Below are positions 58,730-64,000 of a stretch of DNA of 64,000 bases, in pieces; positions within the stretch are counted from its first letter, which is position 1; each line of letters opens with the position of its first letter. The notes below the pieces were generated by a model. The model did no database searches, was not told the DNA's origin, and saw nothing but the letters and a program-made list of their open reading frames with translations. A program made the position numbers and the translations under genes. The DNA is from Bacillota bacterium (lineage in GTDB: Bacteria; Bacillota; Clostridia; Christensenellales; SZUA-584): assembly GCA_023416745.1 (NCBI GenBank), contig JAEZHF010000044.1, forward strand, positions 1-64,000. Direction: 5' to 3'.

Positions 58730-58986
58730 TAATCTTCAGATGGTTGTTCTCTCTGTTTGTCTGAGAATGTGAAAAACACAGACTTTGAGGGCGATATAGT
58801 GGATACAGCATGTTTATAGATCATCAGTTGTTTGCCATCACTGTCGAGTATGATCGTAAAGTTGTCAAATCCTTTTACAGTACCCTTTATCTGATAACCG
58901 TTAGTCAGGTGGATTGTTACCGGAACATGCTCTTTGCGCACCTGATTGAGGAAAACATCCTGTAGTACGATAACTGATTTTTGCAT
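58729..58986 (-). CDS. hfq: RNA chaperone Hfq
   Basis: Hfq is a hexameric Sm-like protein that binds small RNAs and mRNAs. The 85-residue protein has Sm1 (VTIHLTNGYQIKGTVKGFDNF) in the middle, quoted here to show the fold in 20 or fewer residues from LTNGY onward, and the Sm2 hallmark YKHAVSTI (about 57-64). The C-terminal tail is short, as in other Gram-positives. It sits one base after miaA. Confidence 0.95.
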   Translation of the reverse strand: MQKSVIVLQDVFLNQVRKEHVPVTIHLTNGYQIKGTVKGFDNFTIILDSDGKQLMIYKHAVSTISPSKSVFFTFSDKQREQPSED

Positions 58987-58987
58987 A

Positions 58988-59908
58988 TTAAAACCCCTTT
59001 TCTTTTATTATCATAATTATATCATTAATCGTATCTTCTATACACAAAGATGCATCAAAGTCAACCCATTTTATGCGCTCATCCCGCCTAAACCATGTCA
59101 TCTGTCTTTTGGCGTATCGCCTCGTATTTCGTTTAATCACCTCTGCAGCTTCCTCTAAGGACATACTGCCTTCAAAATGCGCGATCAGTTCTTTGTAGCC
59201 GATTGCTTTTAAGGCATTAACCATGCCATATTGATTATATATCCGGCGCGCCTCTTCAACAAGACCGTTTGCCAGCATTCCATCCACACGCGCGTTAATT
59301 CGGCTGTACAACGTCTCCCGAGGCAAGTCAATCCCGATGATCAGCATATCGTCGCGCGTGTTCATTCGCCGAAAATCATACTCGCCAGCGCCGCCGTTTT
59401 CGATGATCTCCAAACGCCTGACAATGCGCCGCAAGTCTCCCGGCTCGATAATACTGGCATATGCTGGGTCTTTTTGCCTGAGTTCATTATACAGGTGCTT
59501 TATGCTTTTGTCATCAGCCAGTTGCAAGTATTTTTGTCGAAACGTGTCGTTTCCGGGTGTGTTTGTGAAGTCGATATCATATACCAGCGAGTGGATATAC
59601 AGCCCGGTGCCGCCCGCGATGATTGGTATATGCTCCTTTGAGTTTTCCCTCTCTATAAGCTCAAACACAGTTTTTTGATACTCTGCCACCGAGTAGCTCT
59701 GGTCCGGCGTGATAATATCGATCATGTAATGAGGGACACCTTGCTTCTCTTCGGGAGTGACCTTGGCCGTGCCGATATTCATCCCCTTGTATATCTGCAT
59801 GCTGTCCGCTGATATCACGCAGGAGCCAAGCGCTGTTGCCACTTTGACAGAAACCCGAGTTTTGCCGGATGCCGTCGGTCCGGTGATTACCACAAATCGC
59901 CTGCCCAT
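58988..59908 (-). CDS. miaA: tRNA dimethylallyltransferase
   Basis: MiaA adds a dimethylallyl group to A37 of tRNAs reading UNN codons. I start at the ATG at 59908 overlapping the mutL stop (TGATG), giving 306 residues; the frame continues upstream inside mutL. Motifs: P-loop GPTASGKT (about 9-16), ISADSMQIYKGMNIGTAK with the catalytic Asp-Ser, IIAGGTGLYI, and the C-terminal RYAKRQMTWFR. Length and order in mutS-mutL-miaA-hfq are standard. Confidence 0.95.
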   Translation of the reverse strand: MGRRFVVITGPTASGKTRVSVKVATALGSCVISADSMQIYKGMNIGTAKVTPEEKQGVPHYMIDIITPDQSYSVAEYQKTVFELIERENSKEHIPIIAGGTGLYIHSLVYDIDFTNTPGNDTFRQKYLQLADDKSIKHLYNELRQKDPAYASIIEPGDLRRIVRRLEIIENGGAGEYDFRRMNTRDDMLIIGIDLPRETLYSRINARVDGMLANGLVEEARRIYNQYGMVNALKAIGYKELIAHFEGSMSLEEAAEVIKRNTRRYAKRQMTWFRRDERIKWVDFDASLCIEDTINDIIMIIKEKGF

Positions 59909-61737
59909 CACAACACCCGTTTGAAGCTTTTTTCGATTTGCCTTTTGGTCAACACAGATATTACAGGACGTCCGTGCGGGCATGTGGGGATCACATTGGT
60001 GCGCAGGAAGCTATCCACCAAACTCCTAAGTTCTGTGTCCGTTAGCTTGTCGCCCGCCTTGACGGCGCTGCGGCAGGCTGCTTTGATGATCCGCTCGCGC
60101 TTGATTACTATGTCTTGAGTTCCCTCGCCAATCTCAGCTAGCGCTGATGCGATCATCTCATACAATCCAGTACTGTAAAACAACATAGGTAATGCGGCAA
60201 TTTTGTACTCAAGCATACCGAATGGCTCAATGTCGAAACCAAGTGACTGAAAAGCTAGTATATGTTCGTCGATCAGGTTTTTCTCCGCGTGGGAGACCTT
60301 GATCACCTGTGGTATCAGTAAAGGTTGGGACGCGTCGAACCGGCCTGATATAAACTTGTCGTACAGCAGTCGCTCATGTGCCGCATGCTGGTCGATGATA
60401 AGCAGGTTTTCTCCCTGCTCCACCAATATAAAAGTGTCCGCGAAGCTGCCGATGAGCCGGTCGCCGACGGGCTGGATCAACGTTTCTTCCTGATTGCCGT
60501 CGCTTGTATCTTCCGTTGCGTCTGTATCAGTACTTTCAGAAATATCCGCCTGACCGCCATGCATAATTACTCCGGATTCATATCCGTAAACATCTGTTTC
60601 GTCGTTAATCATCGTCTCCCGCATGACGGTACGTGAAAAGCCGGAGAACAGCGCCGACTGAATAATATCGGGATGCGCATGCATTTCCACCGTTGTGGGC
60701 TGGACCGTTATCGCAGGTTCAGGCGATGGTTCAAGTCTCACGGAGCCGTGCACCTGCCGTCCAGCCTGCGCTACCGCCTCTTTGAGTACATGTTCCACCG
60801 AAGCAGTGTCCCGAAAACGAACCTGAAGCTTGTTTGGGTGCACGTTAACATCCACGGCGCTGGCAGGAAGATATATGTTGAGCGCGAAAAACGGCGATTC
60901 TCCCTTGACCAGCATGGGCCCATATGCGCTTTTAATCATATCGTGCAGTGCGCTGTTGCGAACGAAACGTCTGTTGACGAACACCGAACCCTTCTGGCGG
61001 TTTTTCAGCAGCAAGCCCGGACAGGAAACAAATCCGTCCACACGGGTCTCATCCGTTTCGTGCGAGACATGAACGATGTTGTCCAGCAGGTCCGAGCCGT
61101 ATACGCAATATATGGCGTCGCGGAGGCTGCCATTTCCAGGGCTGTGATACACGCTTTTGCCCTGCACTGTGTAATGAAAAGAGACTTCCGGAAACGCCAA
61201 AATGTAACGGGACATCAAATCGGAAACGTATGCGGCTTCGTTCGCTTCACTTTTTAGGAATTTGAGCCTTGCGGGAACATTGAAAAAGAGATTGGAAACG
61301 ACAATGGATGTACCATCCGGCAAGCCCGCAGGCGCAACATCATCCACACGCCCACCCGACACGCGCATCACGGTACCCAGTTCCTCATCGCGCCTCTTCG
61401 TTTTCAGCTCCACAACAGCAACTGATGATATGCTGGCAAGCGCTTCGCCCCGGAACCCCTGCGTGCTGATGAAATTAAGATCCTGTTCGGTAAATATCTT
61501 GCTGGTAGCGTGCTTCTCAAAAACCAAAGAAGCGTCTGCAGCCGCTATGCCGGAGCCGTTGTCCGTCACGCGCATCTCACGGATGCCGCCACCCAGTATG
61601 CTCACGCTGATGGCGCTGGAGCCCGCGTCAATCGCGTTTTCCACCAGCTCTTTAACGACGCTCAATGGCCGCTCGACGACTTCGCCCGCGGCTATCTTAT
61701 CCGATACGTTTTTAGCCAGAAGCCTGATATGTCCCAT
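59908..61737 (-). CDS. mutL: DNA mismatch repair protein MutL
   Basis: MutL links MutS mismatch recognition to strand incision. The 609-residue protein has the GHKL ATPase motifs ELVENAIDAG (about 31-40), DNGSGI and TQGFRGEALASI (about 92-103), a transducer domain, an acidic unconserved linker (about 330-425), and a C-terminal endonuclease domain with DQHAAHERLLYD (usual DQHA-x2-E-x4-E has a final Glu, here Asp) and CPHGRP. It is therefore a nicking-type MutL, as expected without MutH. The ATG lies two bases after the mutS stop. Confidence 0.96.
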   Translation of the reverse strand: MGHIRLLAKNVSDKIAAGEVVERPLSVVKELVENAIDAGSSAISVSILGGGIREMRVTDNGSGIAAADASLVFEKHATSKIFTEQDLNFISTQGFRGEALASISSVAVVELKTKRRDEELGTVMRVSGGRVDDVAPAGLPDGTSIVVSNLFFNVPARLKFLKSEANEAAYVSDLMSRYILAFPEVSFHYTVQGKSVYHSPGNGSLRDAIYCVYGSDLLDNIVHVSHETDETRVDGFVSCPGLLLKNRQKGSVFVNRRFVRNSALHDMIKSAYGPMLVKGESPFFALNIYLPASAVDVNVHPNKLQVRFRDTASVEHVLKEAVAQAGRQVHGSVRLEPSPEPAITVQPTTVEMHAHPDIIQSALFSGFSRTVMRETMINDETDVYGYESGVIMHGGQADISESTDTDATEDTSDGNQEETLIQPVGDRLIGSFADTFILVEQGENLLIIDQHAAHERLLYDKFISGRFDASQPLLIPQVIKVSHAEKNLIDEHILAFQSLGFDIEPFGMLEYKIAALPMLFYSTGLYEMIASALAEIGEGTQDIVIKRERIIKAACRSAVKAGDKLTDTELRSLVDSFLRTNVIPTCPHGRPVISVLTKRQIEKSFKRVL

Positions 61738-61739
61738 GG

Positions 61740-64000
61740 TTAACCCCTGATTTTATGCTTGATTTCACTCAGCAGTCTGAGGGAATCCAGCGGCGTGATG
61801 TTGTCCAGATTGACGGCATCCAGCATCGCGATCAGCTCGTCCTTTTCCAACGCCTTGTCCGACTGTCTGCGCTGCCCCAGTATGCTGTCATCCTTCTCGA
61901 TGAGCGCCGCCATAATACTTTTGGCTCGTTCTGTGACGCCGGACGGCACACCAGCCAGCTTAGCCACCTCGATGCCAAAGCTTTTGTCTGTGCCGCCGCG
62001 CACTATCTTGTGCAGGAATATAACGGTATCGCCCACTTCCTTGACGGTGATGGAAAAATTGCTGACTCCGGGCACCACTCCCTCCAGCTCGGACAGCTCG
62101 TGAAAGTGCGTCGCAAAAAGCGTCTTGGCTTTAATTTGCTGACTGATGTACTCCACTACAGACCACGCAATGGACAGTCCGTCTAATGTGCTGGTGCCTC
62201 GGCCGATCTCGTCCAGTATCAACAGGCTCTTCTGGGTGGCATTGTGCATGATATTTGCGACCTCGGCCATTTCCACCATGAACGTGCTCTGGCCGGAAGC
62301 AAGGTTGTCCGACGCACCTACGCGCGTGAATATCTTGTCCACGATGCAGATGCCCGCACTGTCCGCCGGTATGAAGCAGCCCATGTGCGCCATCAGCACG
62401 ATCAGCGCCACCTGCCTCATATATGTGCTCTTGCCCGCCATGTTCGGCCCTGTCAGTATCATGATGCTCTCGTTGTCGGATATATGAGTATCGTTTTTGA
62501 CGAAGCTCTGTCTGACAAAGGATTCCACGACCGGATGCCGCCCGCCTGTGATGGTCAAATCCCCTTCCGCCACCATTTTGGGGCGGGTGTAGTTTCTCTC
62601 GAACGCCACGGCAGCAAAGCAGCGCAGCATGTCGATGAGGGCGATGACATCGGCGCTCCTCTGGAAACGGCGTATATTGTCAGACAGCGTCTGGCGTATC
62701 ACGAGGAAGCACTCGTATTCCAGCGTGATGCGTTTTTCCTCCGCACTGGACAGCTTTTCTTCCATTTCCTTCAGCTCCGGCGTCACGAACCGCTCGCAGT
62801 TCGCCAGCGTCTGCTTTCGAATGTAGCGGTTCGGCGCCAGCTCCAAATATGATTTCGTTACTTCAAAGTAATAGCCGAACACCTTATTATAGCCGACCTT
62901 TAAGTTCTTGATGCCGGTAGCTTGCCGTTCGATGCTCTCCAGCGCTGCAATCTGCTGCTTTCCGCCATGCGACATTTCCTTTAGTACATCGATGTCAGCG
63001 TTATATCCGGTCTTGATGATGCCACCTTCCATAATGCCAGACGGTGCATCCTCGTCGATGGATGCTTCCAGCAGTGCAAAGATGTCTTCCATGGTGTCCA
63101 GTCCGTCGTGCAGGCTGATGAGCAGCGCGGACCGGCTGTTCATCAGTGCTTTTTTCAGATCAGGCAGCCTCATCAGCGAGTTTTTAAGCGCAAGGCAGTT
63201 CCGCGCGTCCAGCGTGGCGTAGGATATACGCGTGATCAGCCGCTCCATGTCGAATATGCCGTCAAGTGCCGCGGCCAACGCGTCCATTCTCGGCAGCTCA
63301 GCCTTTAGCTCGTCCACAGCGTCCAACCGTTTGTTAATATCGTCTACGCACTGCAGCGGTTCGTTGATGCTGCGCTTCAGCAGCCGCCCGCCCATCGCTG
63401 TTTTGGTCTTGTCCAGCGTGCCGAACAGTGAGCCTTTCACTCGGCCTTCGCGCAGCGTTTTGGTAAGCTCCAGGTTGGCGCGGGTAAACATGTCCAGCGC
63501 CATATAGGTGCTGGCGGAATGAAACTGTATCGTGTTGATGTGCGCCAGCGCGTTCTTCTGCGTCTCCTTCAGATAGTCGATCATCGCGCCTGCCGCACGC
63601 ACGCCCGGCATGTCGTCCGATATGCCGAAGCCCGACAGACCGGCCACGTGAAAATGCTTGAGCAACGAATCCACCGACGTATTCTTCTCAAAAACGAAGG
63701 AAGGGTATTCGCTGACGTAAATACTTTGTTCCTTAATAACGCCGCTCAGTTGGTCGATAACCGCCTTATCCTCAGTGCGGAATATGATTTCCCGAGGCTG
63801 TATGCGCGCAATCTCCCCCATCACCGACGCAAAGCCCTCGTCCGCTTCGCATTCGCCCACGTAAAAAGCACCGGTAGATACGTCTGCGTAGCACAAACCT
63901 ATGCGCCCGTCACTGATGCAGAAAGACATGATATAATTGTTCTCATTCTCCGAGAGACTGGCTGTATCGATCACCGTACCGGGCGTGACCACGCGGATCA
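61740..64000 (-). CDS. mutS: DNA mismatch repair protein MutS (N-terminus beyond window)
   Basis: MutS recognises mismatches. The frame runs off the right edge (the codons before an internal GTG at 63992 read Ile-Arg and continue open), so about 110 N-terminal residues with the mismatch-wedging Phe-x-Glu motif are missing. The visible 753 residues start at the VVTPGTV segment and include the connector, the lever/clamp domains, Walker A GPNMAGKSTYM, Walker B LLILDEIGRGTSTLDG and the ATHFHELSEL loop. The C-terminal dimerisation region is present. It is first of the visible genes of the mutS-mutL-miaA-hfq operon. Confidence 0.96.
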   Translation of the reverse strand, partial: IRVVTPGTVIDTASLSENENNYIMSFCISDGRIGLCYADVSTGAFYVGECEADEGFASVMGEIARIQPREIIFRTEDKAVIDQLSGVIKEQSIYVSEYPSFVFEKNTSVDSLLKHFHVAGLSGFGISDDMPGVRAAGAMIDYLKETQKNALAHINTIQFHSASTYMALDMFTRANLELTKTLREGRVKGSLFGTLDKTKTAMGGRLLKRSINEPLQCVDDINKRLDAVDELKAELPRMDALAAALDGIFDMERLITRISYATLDARNCLALKNSLMRLPDLKKALMNSRSALLISLHDGLDTMEDIFALLEASIDEDAPSGIMEGGIIKTGYNADIDVLKEMSHGGKQQIAALESIERQATGIKNLKVGYNKVFGYYFEVTKSYLELAPNRYIRKQTLANCERFVTPELKEMEEKLSSAEEKRITLEYECFLVIRQTLSDNIRRFQRSADVIALIDMLRCFAAVAFERNYTRPKMVAEGDLTITGGRHPVVESFVRQSFVKNDTHISDNESIMILTGPNMAGKSTYMRQVALIVLMAHMGCFIPADSAGICIVDKIFTRVGASDNLASGQSTFMVEMAEVANIMHNATQKSLLILDEIGRGTSTLDGLSIAWSVVEYISQQIKAKTLFATHFHELSELEGVVPGVSNFSITVKEVGDTVIFLHKIVRGGTDKSFGIEVAKLAGVPSGVTERAKSIMAALIEKDDSILGQRRQSDKALEKDELIAMLDAVNLDNITPLDSLRLLSEIKHKIRG

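Noticed and set aside
1..64000. CRISPR arrays, insertion sequences, prophage or conjugative genes
   Set aside because: No regularly spaced repeats, transposase motifs or phage structural genes were found; the only recombinase is a Xer-like protein in a housekeeping context.

Overview
The window reads as a chromosomal segment of an anaerobic, low-to-mid GC Firmicute of the class Clostridia. The signs are AGGAGG-type ribosome binding sites, sigma-A promoters with TTGACA or extended -10 boxes, frequent TTG/GTG starts, many U-tailed hairpin terminators, a CwlD-type amidase (suggesting a spore former), a class I lysine riboswitch, RNase Y, and the Firmicute gene orders mutS-mutL-miaA-hfq and nadD-yqeK-rsfS. 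No phage, IS element or CRISPR array was seen; almost everything is housekeeping with some poorly described accessory genes.

Layout. 1-1.6 kb: the start of a DUF1295 membrane protein, a methionine-rich repeat protein and a small divergent hypothetical. 1.7-8.4 kb: murG, a HEAT-repeat RNA methyltransferase, a PfkB sugar kinase, then guaB-guaA behind a promoter that overlaps a palindrome. 8.3-12.5 kb: an AT-richer island with a sugar-binding lipoprotein and a membrane PAS-GGDEF-HD-GYP protein. 12.5-19.8 kb: purE-C-F-M-N-H-D. 19.8-24.1 kb: a metallo-beta-lactamase protein and, on the other strand, a lysine riboswitch driving asd-dapA-dapB, whose last gene carries an extra pair of aspartokinase-like ACT domains. 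24.2-29.5 kb: a methyltransferase, a TPR/HEAT/HD/RlmL-like operon and tRNA-Arg(CCG). 29.6-36.4 kb: a CwlD-like amidase, a small ACT-like protein and a complete branched-chain amino acid ABC transporter followed by a CBS-ACT protein. 36.5-41.1 kb: mscL, a DUF4332 protein, an MFS exporter, and a DUF1538 antiporter-like protein with a tandem PII-like partner. 41.2-47.3 kb: DUF6530/GIY-YIG genes under a strikingly palindromic operator, DUF6485, a frameshifted PPDK-N protein, a TIM-barrel protein and an NlpC/P60 wall hydrolase. 47.4-51.7 kb: rsfS-yqeK-nadD, a membrane protein and rny. 51.8-56.8 kb: a dipeptidase, purB, tRNA-Trp, proC, rnhA and a tyrosine recombinase. 56.8-64 kb: lexA with its SOS box, and the opposing mutS-mutL-miaA-hfq-(methionine gamma-lyase family) operon, with mutS cut by the window end.

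How the genes work together. Purine synthesis dominates (seven pur genes plus purB, guaB and guaA), although purL/Q/S are absent from the cluster. Lysine/diaminopimelate synthesis appears to be controlled twice: by a riboswitch and, by inference, by ACT-domain feedback on DapB. The features most worth following up are the DapB-ACT-ACT fusion, the binding-protein/c-di-GMP module, the fused DUF1538 protein with its double PII partner, the overlapping palindromes before the DUF6530 gene, and the structured leader before rny.
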